Shown: piece after piece, positions 8,138 through 16,047 of the stretch
Numbering within the stretch: position 1 is the stretch's first letter
Layout: every line of letters begins with the position of its first letter
Virus record (IMG/VR): IMGVR_UViG_3300042340_000394
Coordinates: 1-64,000 of that record
Strand: one strand, 5' to 3'
Length of the DNA: 64,000 nt
Origin: a virus
Made by a program: the position numbers and the translations under genes
The notes under the pieces: generated by a model
What the model saw: the letters and a program-made list of their open reading frames with translations, nothing else
Told to the model about the DNA's origin: nothing
The model's database searches: none

Positions 8138-8367
8138 TACGGCGAAACGACCGCGCCATCGCCGCACTTACCGCAGAGTCGATTCATGCGACATTTGCCG
8201 TTGGTGAGCGGTCGCCAAGCGACGTTTCCCTTCGCAATCGCGACGTGGCATCGGATGCGCTCGTGCGCCTTGCGCGCCACGCCAGCGTTCCACACCATGC
8301 CGCAGTACCGCGCGAGCCCGCGGTCGACTACGGTGCGGAGGCTGCGTGCGGAGTCATCGTTCGTCAC
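8137..8367 (-). CDS. Small Cys-containing protein (76 aa)
   Basis: GTG 8367 overlaps the upstream stop as GTGA. Ends with a Cys cluster (NGKCRMNRLCGKCGDG) that could bind zinc. Last of four overlapping genes starting at 9303. Confidence 0.6.
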   Translation of the reverse strand: MTNDDSARSLRTVVDRGLARYCGMVWNAGVARKAHERIRCHVAIAKGNVAWRPLTNGKCRMNRLCGKCGDGAVVSP

Positions 8368-8852
8368 GACAACCTCGCGCGGTCGCCGAGAAGCGTCGCG
8401 ATCATCCTCGGGCCGACGCCGTTCTTCCGCAGCGCGGCGTCGTACCGGATCATGGCATCGTCGAGGCCATCCAGCGCGCGGTCGAGCGTCCGATCGAGCG
8501 TCGTCAGGACGTGGCGCCAGCGCATCGCGCAGTGAATGCTCCATGCTTGGTCGCGCACCAGCAACCCGCGCTTGATGCCCTCGCCGACGTGCCGCGCGGG
8601 GAGGCCCGCGAGCGCCGCCGTGTGCATCGCGACGGCCCGTGCGAGAACGTTCGCGTCGCAGTCCTTGACCCACACGCGTATCGTAGACGGCGTGGGGAAC
8701 GGCGACTCGCCCGCGAACGCCCGCAGCACGTCGCCGAACGCGATCAGTCGCGCGAGGGCTACGTCGTCGGTCACCGGGGCGTCCGCATCGTCGGCGAGCG
8801 CGAGCGCGAGGGCGGCGTCGAGAACCTGTTGCTGGAGTGCGGTGGTCACCAT
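8364..8852 (-). CDS. Helical unknown protein (162 aa)
   Basis: ATG 8852 overlaps the 3' end of the upstream gene by 7 bp. Predominantly helical, Ala-rich N-half; no motif recognised. Confidence 0.65.
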   Translation of the reverse strand: MVTTALQQQVLDAALALALADDADAPVTDDVALARLIAFGDVLRAFAGESPFPTPSTIRVWVKDCDANVLARAVAMHTAALAGLPARHVGEGIKRGLLVRDQAWSIHCAMRWRHVLTTLDRTLDRALDGLDDAMIRYDAALRKNGVGPRMIATLLGDRARLS

Positions 8853-9085
8853 TTGCCTGCCTTCTGGATCGCTTCGATTTGCGCCTTGTGCGCGTCGGTG
8901 AGCGCGACGTTCGACGTGCTCGTCGCGGCCTTGCCGCTGCCCGTGCAGTAGGCGCCCTTCGGCCCGTGGTTCGTTGCGCGGTAGCGACCGTAGGGGTCGC
9001 CCTTCGCGCGGAGTGGCTTGCCCATCATGTTCTGAGCGCGGACGACGCGCTGGCAGAACGGGCAGACGACGTGGATCTTGTTCAC
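8846..9085 (-). CDS. Small zinc-finger-like protein (79 aa)
   Basis: GTG 9085 overlaps the upstream stop as GTGA. Starts NKIHVVCPFCQRVV, a CxxC knuckle, with a later His and Cys (NHGPKGAYCTGSG) that could complete a zinc site. Probably a nucleic-acid or protein binding accessory factor. Confidence 0.65.
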   Translation of the reverse strand: MNKIHVVCPFCQRVVRAQNMMGKPLRAKGDPYGRYRATNHGPKGAYCTGSGKAATSTSNVALTDAHKAQIEAIQKAGKW

Positions 9086-9303
9086 GCCGCGCTCCCGTCG
9101 AGGTTCGGGAGCACGATCACGCGCGCTTCGAGGCGACGGGAGAGTTCTTCGCGGATCGCGACGATGCGCGCGCTGGTCGCCGCGTCGAAGCCTGTGAACC
9201 CTTCTACGTCGTCGGCGTGGGCGCCGTCGAGCACGTCGAGAAGGGCGCGGGCCGCGATGGCGGCGAGTTCGTCGTTGCGGCGATGCTTGAGTTCGTTGTG
9301 CAT
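9082..9303 (-). CDS. Small unknown protein (73 aa), first gene of operon
   Basis: ATG 9303 follows a class I box pair by 7 bp. Helical and Ala-rich; no family recognised. Heads the four-gene run 9303 to 8137. Confidence 0.6.
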   Translation of the reverse strand: MHNELKHRRNDELAAIAARALLDVLDGAHADDVEGFTGFDAATSARIVAIREELSRRLEARVIVLPNLDGSAA

Positions 9304-9310
9304 GGTGCCT

Positions 9311-9338
9311 CTTCTACGTCGCCCGCGTTGGTGATCTT
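9311..9338 (-). promoter_or_regulatory. Class I box pair (9303 gene)
   Basis: Minus strand AAGATC, 16 bp, TAGAAG; ATG after 7 bp. Confidence 0.65.
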
Positions 9339-9450
9339 GCGCGGCGTCGCCGATTTCTTGCGGAGGCCAAATAAACAACGGGCGCCGAAACGTTCGACGC
9401 CCGATGCCCCAAGAACTGCGGAACTTGGCTTGTCGTTCGCCGAAGCGAAC

Positions 9451-9823
9451 TGGTGGAGTCGCGGGGAATCGAACCCCGGTCCTGCACAACTAAGAGTCAG
9501 AGCATTTGCAGCGTTTCCAGTGGTTTATCAGCTACCGCGTCGCGCCCACTGGCAGGCTCAACACGATCGGCTCGACTGTTAGGTTTTCATCTGCGGCGCC
9601 CGTCGGCGGCGTCGCGGCCTAGCTCACTTTATTTGCACTCCGGGTCACCATGAGCGGGGTGACGATCGGAGAGGCTTTCGCGGGTCGCTCTCAGGCAGCG
9701 GCGGCGAAGGCGGGAACGAAGTTATCGTTCGCATTTGAGGCTTCCGCGCGTGTTTACGTTGTGCGCGAACTCAACGGCTGCACCTCAATCGTCGTCGCTG
9801 CCCAGTCGAAACCTTTCGACCCC
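9451..9823 (-). ncRNA. ssrA: tmRNA (transfer-messenger RNA)
   Basis: A one-piece tmRNA of 373 nt on the minus strand. The 5' end GGGGTCGAAAGGTTTCGAC pairs over 7 bp with 3' CGACTCC followed by A and an encoded CCA. The third pair is G-U, the alanine identity mark. The T arm is GGGG-TTCGATT-CCCC. The tag frame (9732 down to 9691) reads ANDNFVPAFAAAA then TGA, a standard degradation tag ending in hydrophobic and Ala residues. It would rescue stalled ribosomes and tag products for proteolysis. ORFs overlapping this region on the plus strand are spurious. Confidence 0.95.
9577..9589. repeat. 13-bp inverted repeat, arm inside tmRNA
   Basis: TGTTAGGTTTTCA, exact inverse complement of 9828-9840. 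Lies at tmRNA nucleotides 235-247. Confidence 0.8.
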
Positions 9824-9827
9824 GTGG

Positions 9828-9840
9828 TGAAAACCTAACA
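9828..9840. repeat. 13-bp inverted repeat, arm in tmRNA 5' leader
   Basis: TGAAAACCTAACA, 4 nt beyond the mature tmRNA 5' end, complementary to the arm at 9577-9589. Confidence 0.8.
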
Positions 9841-9952
9841 CACACCCGACGTTGTGTCCGCCGAGAACATTCACCCGATGCGAGAAGTCGGCTCGGCTGG
9901 AGACGCAGAATAGACAGCGTGCGACACTGTTAAGTGACGCCCGCGGGAAATA

Positions 9953-10720
9953 CTACGGGATACCAGCCTCGTATCCCCGTCGCATCGCCTCGGCGTCCCC
10001 GTTGAAGCATCGGCGGCAGGCGTCGCACGCCCCGGTGCAGTCTGTGAGGGTGTTGAGCGGGCAGACGGCGGGATCGGAGATGTCGCTGCCGGTCGTCGGA
10101 GTGTATCGCTTGTAGAAGATCACCGAGACGCCGAGCGTCGCACCGGGCGGCGGGACTTCGTTCTTCTCGCACTGGTAGCTAAAGAAGTAGTTCCGGCTCT
10201 TCGGGGAGTTCGCGAGGAATGCGTCCTTCCGATCCAGCGACGTTTTGTCGAGCGAGAAGTGTACGTGCGCGTTTTCCCCGTGATCGATTTGTGCGGCGAG
10301 CGCAGGGATGCGCGTGACGATCCAGAGCGTGATGTCGGGCCGCGTCGCGATGATGCGGTTGATCGCGACCACCGCTGACGGGGTGAGGTCGCCTACGCCG
10401 TTCCACCTCAGATACGGGAGCTTGCCCTTGTCGTACTCTCTGATGATCCGCTCTGCGAACGCCACCGGGTCGGCATCCATCGTGCGTTGTGTGCGAGACT
10501 GTTTTCGGAGCGAAGACGGCCACGATTGGCTGTTGTTACCGGCGTAGCAGTCGCGGATACAGAGCTTACTCGGCTGACACGTACCTGCGATCGGAACGTT
10601 GACAGTCGCTCCGGCGACGCGGTTGGAGGATAGAACCTTCTCGCTCGGAGCGAGCATCGGCGACTCTTGAAGAATCGGCAGTGTCTTGCGGATGAGTTTC
10701 GCGACAGTCGGTTCCGTCAT
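9953..10720 (-). CDS. GP88-like Cys-rich phage protein (255 aa)
   Basis: ATG 10720 begins MTEPTVAKL. Cys48, Cys54 and Cys58 lie in AGTCQPSKLCIRDCYAG, followed by YLRWNGVGDLTP and a DITLWIVTR strand. This order resembles the phage GP88 family (TCP..C..CYA, then LRWH..GD, then a strand like VRFYAYTK). A second Cys cluster near the C-terminus (CPLNTLTDCTGACDACRRC) suggests a metal or Fe-S site. Biochemical role unknown. The gene stands alone upstream of the tmRNA. Family assignment is by motif memory. Confidence 0.7.
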   Translation of the reverse strand: MTEPTVAKLIRKTLPILQESPMLAPSEKVLSSNRVAGATVNVPIAGTCQPSKLCIRDCYAGNNSQSWPSSLRKQSRTQRTMDADPVAFAERIIREYDKGKLPYLRWNGVGDLTPSAVVAINRIIATRPDITLWIVTRIPALAAQIDHGENAHVHFSLDKTSLDRKDAFLANSPKSRNYFFSYQCEKNEVPPPGATLGVSVIFYKRYTPTTGSDISDPAVCPLNTLTDCTGACDACRRCFNGDAEAMRRGYEAGIP

Positions 10721-10796
10721 AGGCCGTACCTTTACGTGATTGCGCGTCGAGTTTTCAACTCGCAAACGTAGTCTACGTCTGTAACGTATTAGATAT

Positions 10797-11060
10797 TCAC
10801 GACAATCGGCGATGCTCCGGCTCGATCCCCGACGTGGCGCAGTCGCGGAACGCCGCCTCCCACGTCGCACCGCGCCCGTACGCGATGGTCACCAGCGGGC
10901 GACCGTGCAGCGTGTACCGGACGCCCACGGCGTAGCGCCGCGCGGGCTCCGACGGTCCGAGGTCGAGCGCCATTCCCCCGTCGCCCCACCGAGCGCGTGC
11001 GTCCCGAAGCGCCGCCTCGCGGTCGAAGTTCGGCGGGCGCATTCTGCCACCGCGGCTCAC
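10797..11060 (-). CDS. Small unknown protein (87 aa)
   Basis: GTG 11060 overlaps the upstream stop as GTGA, preferred over ATG 11042. A compact beta-alpha domain (RRYAVGVRYTLHGRPLVTIA, then GATWEAAFRDCA). Last gene of the operon from 12033. Confidence 0.6.
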   Translation of the reverse strand: MSRGGRMRPPNFDREAALRDARARWGDGGMALDLGPSEPARRYAVGVRYTLHGRPLVTIAYGRGATWEAAFRDCATSGIEPEHRRLS

Positions 11061-11335
11061 GACCACGCCTCGCAGAAGCACGCGCCGTTGCCCTGATCGT
11101 CGTCCCAGCACACGTCGTCGGGAACGTTGCCGCCCGCGAGTTCGTGTTGCAGAAGTCCGGGGCACGCGCGCACCTCGCGCCAGCGGCCCGAGAGGTTGCG
11201 CGACCATCGCCCGCCGCGAGCACGGCGCCACCGCTGCCTCGACGCGCCCCACCGGGCGGGCATGATGGCGGCGCAGAAGCGCACGTACGCCCGCACGGGC
11301 GGCATCGTTGGGGTGTCGGTTAGGTCGAGGTTCAC
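11057..11335 (-). CDS. Small Arg/Trp/Cys-rich protein (92 aa)
   Basis: GTG 11335 has AGGAG 6 bp upstream. The C-terminus (VCWDDDQGNGACFCEAW) has three Cys and acidic residues that could bind a metal. No family recognised. Confidence 0.6.
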   Translation of the reverse strand: MNLDLTDTPTMPPVRAYVRFCAAIMPARWGASRQRWRRARGGRWSRNLSGRWREVRACPGLLQHELAGGNVPDDVCWDDDQGNGACFCEAWS

Positions 11336-11344
11336 GTCGTTCTC

Positions 11345-11734
11345 CTAGAACTCCAGTGCGAGAATGCGCTCCGCGAGCGCGAGTGTCTGCGGGCAGTCGA
11401 GGCGCTTGCGCGTGCCTTCGACGATCACGTCGATGGGAACGTCCATGCGGTTCTTGAGCGCCTCCATCGAGGTCAAGAACGCCCACGTCTCGATCGGCGC
11501 CGTCGCCACGCCGAGTCGCGCACAGACGATTTGCTCGACGGCGCGAGCGCGGCACTCCATCGCCACGCGGTCGCCGGGACGCACGTCCATCAAGGCGTAG
11601 TGCACGCTCTCGCGGTCCCACTCGGGCAGCGCGAGTTCGATGCCGTGGCACGCCTCGTGGGCGGCGTCCCGAAGGTCGTGCGGGTTCGACCCGCGCGCCG
11701 CAACAGCGGCGATGATTGCGGCGGCGGTGCTCAC
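11345..11734 (-). CDS. Putative zincin-like protein (129 aa)
   Basis: GTG 11734 overlaps the upstream stop and has GGAGG before it. HEACH at residues 26-30 fits the HExxH zinc signature, and the later AMECRARAVEQIV could supply the third ligand Glu. The arrangement is reminiscent of small ArdC- or M78-type metallopeptidases. Small size and unfamiliar surroundings leave activity uncertain. Part of the 12033-10797 operon. Confidence 0.6.
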   Translation of the reverse strand: MSTAAAIIAAVAARGSNPHDLRDAAHEACHGIELALPEWDRESVHYALMDVRPGDRVAMECRARAVEQIVCARLGVATAPIETWAFLTSMEALKNRMDVPIDVIVEGTRKRLDCPQTLALAERILALEF

Positions 11735-12033
11735 GATGCCTCCTTCCCCGCGTCGCACGCGGGCTCCGCCGCGGGTTCGGCGCTCGCGTCGCACTCGAAG
11801 TACCAGACGCTCGCGCCGTAGACGTTCTCGTCGCGGTGAATGATCCCGCCGACGCGGAACGTCGGGTCGACGGCGCCGCGTACCGAGATGCGGCGGCTGC
11901 GATCGCCGTAACCGCGTTGCGCGATGCTCGCGGGGCCGATGCTTGACTCCGTAACGACGCAGCGCACGATCGTTCCGTCGGAGTCGCGAACCATCACGTC
12001 GGTGCCTACGGGCGGGAGCGGCTTGGTGTTCAT
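11731..12033 (-). CDS. Small beta-rich protein (100 aa), first gene of operon
   Basis: ATG 12033 lies 5 bp from a class I box pair; a GTG at 12039 overlaps the box and is not used. Begins with a small beta barrel-like stretch (GTDVMVRDSDGTIVRCVV) and ends in an Ala/Glu-rich tail. First of four overlapping genes. Confidence 0.6.
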   Translation of the reverse strand: MNTKPLPPVGTDVMVRDSDGTIVRCVVTESSIGPASIAQRGYGDRSRRISVRGAVDPTFRVGGIIHRDENVYGASVWYFECDASAEPAAEPACDAGKEAS

Positions 12034-12038
12034 GCCCA

Positions 12039-12066
12039 CTTCTACGCCCGACGCTCCGCAGTTCTT
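12039..12066 (-). promoter_or_regulatory. Class I box pair (12033 gene)
   Basis: Minus strand AAGAAC, 16 bp, TAGAAG; ATG after 5 bp. Confidence 0.7.
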
Positions 12067-12085
12067 TACGGAGCCGCGTCGATTT

Positions 12086-12859
12086 TCAGAAGCGGCCCGC
12101 GACGACCACGCCGTCGGCCGACACGCTCACCACCACGGGCGTAGGCGAGCGGAGCGCAGTCGCGATCCACCACGCGGCGCCCGCACCGACGGCGCCGAGC
12201 CCGACGCCGAGCGCGACGTTCGCGCCCGTGGCGTAGTCCGTCGAGGTGCGCGCCCGCGCGAGGCCCTCTTGCGTGGCGCACGTCGCCACGTCGTTCTGCA
12301 CCGTGCAGTCGGAGGTCGCGTCGTTCGCGAGCACACCGAACACCACGCTCGCGGCGAGTGACGCGGCACCGACGGAGAGCAGTGCCACCGCGGGCGTCGT
12401 CGGGGCGAGACTGCGGGGCGGCGTGACCGCCACCACGCGGCGCACGGGTGCCACCGCTGCGACCGTCGGCGGCGCTGCCACGGGCGGCGGAACCGGCGCG
12501 ACGGGCACCGCGGCACTCAGGGCCGCTCGCGCACGGTCACGGATGCGCTCGCAGTCGGTACGCGCCGTCGCGGCGAACGCCTCCGTCGAGTGCGCCGCCG
12601 TGTCGAGGCACACGCCCGCCGCCGTGTTCGCGTCGGCGTTGCGCTCGCCGAGAAGAAGCGCCTGCGCGCGTGCCCACCGCGACCGCAGCGACGGCCCGCT
12701 CGCGCGTTCCAGTTCGTCGATCAACGTCACGGCGTCGGCGTACCGCGACTCGGCCATCGCAGCGCCGATACGCTCCGCGATCGTAGGATTGACGGCGTGG
12801 GCGACGCTCGGGAGTGAGCACGCGACGGCGAAAATGATCGAGGCGATCGAGTGGCGCAT
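12086..12859 (-). CDS. Secreted TPR-like protein of host type (257 aa)
   Basis: ATG 12859 gives a signal peptide (RHSIASIIFAVACSLPSVAHA). A helical region follows with TPR-like spacing (AERIGAAMAESRYADAVTLI and WARAQALLLGERNADA), then an Ala/Pro/Val linker and two hydrophobic segments near the C-terminus (ALLSVGAASLAASVVFGVLA and VALGVGLGAVGAGAAWWIA). Myxococcota genomes carry many proteins of this plan. A captured host gene is my inference; role unknown. Confidence 0.7.
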   Translation of the reverse strand: MRHSIASIIFAVACSLPSVAHAVNPTIAERIGAAMAESRYADAVTLIDELERASGPSLRSRWARAQALLLGERNADANTAAGVCLDTAAHSTEAFAATARTDCERIRDRARAALSAAVPVAPVPPPVAAPPTVAAVAPVRRVVAVTPPRSLAPTTPAVALLSVGAASLAASVVFGVLANDATSDCTVQNDVATCATQEGLARARTSTDYATGANVALGVGLGAVGAGAAWWIATALRSPTPVVVSVSADGVVVAGRF

Positions 12860-12912
12860 TTGGTTCTCGTGGACATGGTACGACACTCGCCGAAAAAATC
12901 TTCACGTCGGTG

Positions 12913-12942
12913 TTGAATATGTTTCACGGGTGCGTGTAGAGT
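12913..12942 (+). promoter_or_regulatory. Sigma-70-like promoter of the 12986 gene
   Basis: TTGAAT, 18 bp, TAGAGT. Unlike most class II sites the start codon is 43 bp away and has a GGAG ribosome site. Confidence 0.6.
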
Positions 12943-12985
12943 CGGGTTCTCAGCATCGCAAATCGCGATCACAAGGAGTTACGTC

Positions 12986-13168
12986 ATGGCCCGTGCGAAG
13001 AAGTCCGCGAAGAAGCCCGCCCGCAAGTCCACCAAGAAGGTTCCCGTCAAGACGATCCCCGTGATCGTCGGCGGCAAGACCCACCGCCTCCAGATCAAGG
13101 CGCTGGAGCGCAAGATCAAGGCCGCGAAGGCCGGTCGCAAGCCCGCGAAGCGCCGCTCCGCCCGCTAG
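12986..13168 (+). CDS. Small Lys/Arg/Ala-rich DNA-binding-like protein (60 aa)
   Basis: ATG 12986 with AAGGAG upstream. Extremely basic (MARAKKSAKKPARKSTKK at the start, AGRKPAKRRSAR at the end) with a short central strand-helix part (TIPVIVGGKTHRLQIKALERKI). Resembles H1-like condensing proteins in composition. A role in genome condensation is an inference. Confidence 0.75.
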   Translation: MARAKKSAKKPARKSTKKVPVKTIPVIVGGKTHRLQIKALERKIKAAKAGRKPAKRRSAR

Positions 13169-13292
13169 TCCGCTCCGCCCGCTCCCGCCTCCGCGTCGAT
13201 TTCTCGACGACCGACTGAATAAACCTCGCGCGCAATCGTCGAACCATCAACGCCGCCCCGGCGTGGTCGCGTTTTCGCGCGAGGAGTTCAAC

Positions 13293-14147
13293 GTGAGCGA
13301 TCGAGTTTCGTCCATGCCCCACAAGCACCACGCACTGGCGTTCGGGTTCCGCTTCGACGCGGAGACGCGTTCGCTGGTGCCCGTCACCCGCGAACTGCTC
13401 GCGTTCGAGCACGGGATCGACGACACGGTACGGTTCCCGTGGGTTCGCGCGGGCTACAGCACCGAGTACGTGCCCGACAACAGCACCGACGTGACGAACA
13501 CGTACGCTGGCGGCGCATGGTCGCGCGCGTGCCCCGTGTTGCTCACGGGCGTCACACTGGTGTTCCCGTCGATCGCCCGTGTCGTCGCCGCGAGCGACGT
13601 GAAGCACGTTCCGATCGACGACAAGCGCGAGGCGTTCGCGTTCCCGCGGCACGGTGGCGACGTTCTGCCCGACACGGCGACCGTCGCCGAACTGCAAGGC
13701 GTGCTCACCGACGCGCTCCTGCACGGCGGCGAAGCGCGCATCCAGCCTCCCGGCAACAACTCGTCGTGCTCCCTCTTCGTGGGGCCGACGCGGTTCCTCC
13801 GTGGCGACGACGGCACGATCGCGTGGCGCCCCGCGGGTCACGTCATCGCCGATCCGGTGGACGCGAAGACGCGCCGCGACGCGGAGGGCGCGATGTGCCA
13901 CCCCAACCGCATCGAGTTCGTGTTCCGCGAGAACGTGCGCAGCGTGCCGTGGCCCGTCACCCTCGACGCGCCCGCCGACGGCGCCTACGTGGTGGTCGAC
14001 TTCGACGTTCGCTGCGAGGTGGCGGAGATCGAGTTCTACAATTCGTTCGACGGCGCGAACGACATCGACAAGCGTAAGGTCGCCGCGCACATCGCCGCCT
14101 TCGGCCCCGAAGCGAACGGCCCGCACGCCGTCCCGAAGCGCGGTTGA
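13293..14147 (+). CDS. Capsid-like structural protein, paralog 2
   Basis: A 284-residue protein. GTG 13293 has GAGGAG 6 bp upstream, preferred over the GTG at 13263. The start VSDRVSSMPHKHHALAF matches NLNDRVSSLRVHHQKMAF of the 4152 product, and shared blocks continue to the C-terminal DIDKRK. Divergence is considerable, so the two are old duplicates. Two related capsid-type proteins could build two lattice positions; that is a hypothesis. Confidence 0.6.
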   Translation: MSDRVSSMPHKHHALAFGFRFDAETRSLVPVTRELLAFEHGIDDTVRFPWVRAGYSTEYVPDNSTDVTNTYAGGAWSRACPVLLTGVTLVFPSIARVVAASDVKHVPIDDKREAFAFPRHGGDVLPDTATVAELQGVLTDALLHGGEARIQPPGNNSSCSLFVGPTRFLRGDDGTIAWRPAGHVIADPVDAKTRRDAEGAMCHPNRIEFVFRENVRSVPWPVTLDAPADGAYVVVDFDVRCEVAEIEFYNSFDGANDIDKRKVAAHIAAFGPEANGPHAVPKRG

Positions 14148-14176
14148 TACCTCGCCTCGCTCGCCTCCCTCACCCC

Positions 14177-14205
14177 TTGCGCAGCGCGACGTTTGCGGGC
14201 ATTCT
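14177..14205 (+). promoter_or_regulatory. Class II promoter of the 14212 gene
   Basis: TTGCGC, 17 bp, CATTCT, 6 bp, ATG. The stretch acgtttgcgggCATT is shared with the promoter of the ECF sigma gene at 31530. Confidence 0.65.
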
Positions 14206-14211
14206 CGCCCC

Positions 14212-14769
14212 ATGCCGCGCCACGCCACCCGCAACCCACCCCGCTACGTCGTCGAGTCCGACTACTCCTACGATCGCCCGCACGCCGTCGTGAACGTGCA
14301 GACCGGCGAGCAAGTCGGCCGTCGCTACGCCACGAAGCAGAAGGCGATCGACCTCGCGGAAGCGGAGAACGCGAGTGCCTCCCGACCGCGCCGCGAGTCG
14401 TTCATGTACGCGTACATGCCGAACGGTCGAGCGCAGCGCGCCGGTCGCAAGTCCGCGCGCAACCCGCTCTACCCGTCATCAACGCGCGGCACGAAGCCGC
14501 TCGACGCTCGCACTCACGAGAGTGTGTGGTCCGCGGGATACGAGGCGGCATCGGAGGCGGCGACCTACGCCGCCAAGCACGGGAGGCCCCGCCGTGTCGC
14601 CGCCGATGACCTCTTCGTGATGGCGGCTGGCAAGGACCGGCGTATCCCGTCGGGCATCAACGAGAACCATCCGCAGTTCTGGGGTTACCTCGGCACGTTC
14701 ATCGAGGGAGCGAGGGCGTACGCGAGAGAGCACGCGACGGACCCCGACCGCAGGATCGTCGTCCGATGA
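14212..14769 (+). CDS. Tagged unknown protein with two RNP tags (185 aa)
   Basis: ATG 14212, 6 bp from a class II promoter. Tags at the N-terminus (MPRHATRNPPRY) and again near residue 83 (GRKSARNPLYPS), so the protein may consist of two units. The second unit ends with a helical part (GYEAASEAATYAAKHG; FIEGARAYAREHA). Stop overlaps the next start (ATGA). Confidence 0.7.
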   Translation: MPRHATRNPPRYVVESDYSYDRPHAVVNVQTGEQVGRRYATKQKAIDLAEAENASASRPRRESFMYAYMPNGRAQRAGRKSARNPLYPSSTRGTKPLDARTHESVWSAGYEAASEAATYAAKHGRPRRVAADDLFVMAAGKDRRIPSGINENHPQFWGYLGTFIEGARAYAREHATDPDRRIVVR

Positions 14770-15356
14770 CTACGGCGGCGCGCGATGGCATCATGGCGCT
14801 GCCCGACGATCGCTACCGGCGCGCGATCCTCGCCGCGGTGCGTGCCGTCGGCTCGCTGCACGAGTCGCACGTCGCCGTTCGGCAACTCGGGCGCAGGCGC
14901 TTCATCGCGACGGTGAGCGTGTCGGCTGTTGCGCACAGTCGCATCGGCGACCGCGTGACAACGTGGCGCGACCACGGCGAGGGCGCGACGGAGGCGGAAG
15001 CGATCAACGACGCGATGGCGTCGATCGTCGCCGAACTGCCGCGCGTCGCCCACGCGAACGGCTGCGGGTGCAGCAAGCGCCCGTCGAGTCGCGCGAGCTA
15101 CCGCAACCCGAGCAAGGCAACCGAACTCACGTTGCGCGACAACGCCACCACGCGGGCGATCCTGCGCAAGATCAAGGCGTTCGGCGAGTTCTACGGGGCG
15201 ACGGTCAAGCCGCTTCGTGGCGGCGGCGTCCGCGTGACGCTCACCGTCGAGAACGACCGCAGCCGGGAGTTCGAGCGGTGGAGCGACGTGGGCCGCGGGC
15301 GAACGTCGGCGGAGGCAATCGACGACGCGCTCGAAGGCATCCTCGCGCAGTTGTGA
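14766..15356 (+). CDS. Unknown protein with a duplicated domain (196 aa)
   Basis: ATG 14766 overlaps the previous stop. Two copies of a roughly 70-residue alpha-beta domain: RRAILAAVRAVGSLHES..EAINDAMASIVAEL and TRAILRKIKAFGEFYGA..EAIDDALEGILAQL, joined by a linker with an RNP tag (SRASYRNPSKA). Each copy resembles a ferredoxin-like or double-stranded-RNA-binding-size fold, but none was identified. Confidence 0.7.
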   Translation: MTTAARDGIMALPDDRYRRAILAAVRAVGSLHESHVAVRQLGRRRFIATVSVSAVAHSRIGDRVTTWRDHGEGATEAEAINDAMASIVAELPRVAHANGCGCSKRPSSRASYRNPSKATELTLRDNATTRAILRKIKAFGEFYGATVKPLRGGGVRVTLTVENDRSREFERWSDVGRGRTSAEAIDDALEGILAQL

Positions 15357-15378
15357 TTGCGTTCTGCGCGGCGTTCGT

Positions 15379-15489
15379 GTGCACACGGTCAAGCTCGCGA
15401 AGGCCGCGATCGGCCCGAGCCCCGAGAGCATCCACGGCTGGACGGAGCGCATGGCGCAGTACCGCCCGCGCGTCGGGCTGCGGCTCTAG
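15379..15489 (+). CDS. Possible 36-residue ORF or gene remnant
   Basis: GTG 15379 to TAG 15489, coding for a short peptide containing SPESIHGWTERMAQYRPRVG. The DNA just before it (15357-15380) nearly repeats the promoter region of the 57214 gene. It may be the end of a deleted gene rather than a functional one. Confidence 0.25.
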   Translation: MHTVKLAKAAIGPSPESIHGWTERMAQYRPRVGLRL

Positions 15490-15506
15490 ATTCGCTGTTG
15501 TGACCG

Positions 15507-15541
15507 CCCCTCCCCTGACGCTGCTCGGCTTCGGGGAGGGG
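15507..15541 (+). terminator. Strong hairpin between convergent genes
   Basis: CCCCTCCCC (15507-15515) pairs perfectly with GGGGAGGGG (15533-15541) around a 17-nt loop. No T-run follows, so intrinsic termination is uncertain. It could also protect 3' ends. Confidence 0.45.
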
Positions 15542-15618
15542 CTAACGCGGGGAAGCAGCAGAAATCCGCGAACGGTCGGTCGCCTTCGTAGCAGCAACGG
15601 TACGATCCCGTCAACCGC

Positions 15619-16014
15619 CTAACTGCGAGGGCCGCTGTACGTTCGCGGCGTAGCGCGGTTGCGCCACTTGCTCTTCGGCCCAGTCGGTCGGGGCTGGTAG
15701 GTGTAGCCCGCGACGTACGCCGGGTTACCGGGATGCGCCAGCGGTACGCCAGTCACGGCGTCGATGATGCCGCGAGCGTACGTCACGTCGCCGTTCCATC
15801 CCGCCATGTAGGCCGGGTCTGCGGGGAACTCCGGCGTGCGCTCGCCACGAGCGCGATCCTTCCCGGCGTGGAGGTAGCTCGCAACCTCGTCCTCAGTGCC
15901 CTCTCCGCCCTTCACGTAGCCGATCGGCACGATCGTCCACGCGGCGAACTTCTTGCCGCCGATCGCGGTCATGATGCTGCGCGTCCCCTCCCATGCGTGC
16001 CATCGGATGCTCAT
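15619..16014 (-). CDS. Unknown protein (131 aa)
   Basis: ATG 16014 is 5 bp from a class I box pair. Aromatic and Gly/Pro-rich with repeated (A/Y)MAGWNGDV / YVAGYTYQP type motifs near residues 70-110. No family recognised. Confidence 0.65.
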   Translation of the reverse strand: MSIRWHAWEGTRSIMTAIGGKKFAAWTIVPIGYVKGGEGTEDEVASYLHAGKDRARGERTPEFPADPAYMAGWNGDVTYARGIIDAVTGVPLAHPGNPAYVAGYTYQPRPTGPKSKWRNRATPRTYSGPRS

Positions 16015-16019
16015 GAGCC

Positions 16020-16047
16020 ATCATACTCCTCTCGCGCCGTGAACCTT
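16020..16047 (-). promoter_or_regulatory. Class I box pair (16014 gene)
   Basis: Minus strand AAGGTT, 16 bp, TATGAT; ATG after 5 bp. Confidence 0.6.

Noticed and set aside
9453-9838. Two short plus-strand ORFs
   Set aside because: They lie over the tmRNA, which is read on the minus strand.
9953-10720. Radical SAM enzyme for the Cys-rich protein
   Set aside because: The spacing of Cys48, Cys54 and Cys58 (CX5CX3C) does not fit the usual CX3CX2C; a GP88-like assignment fits better.
11345-11734. Firm naming as an ArdC antirestriction protein
   Set aside because: Only the HEACH signature and one possible ligand are seen; the protein is too short for the family.
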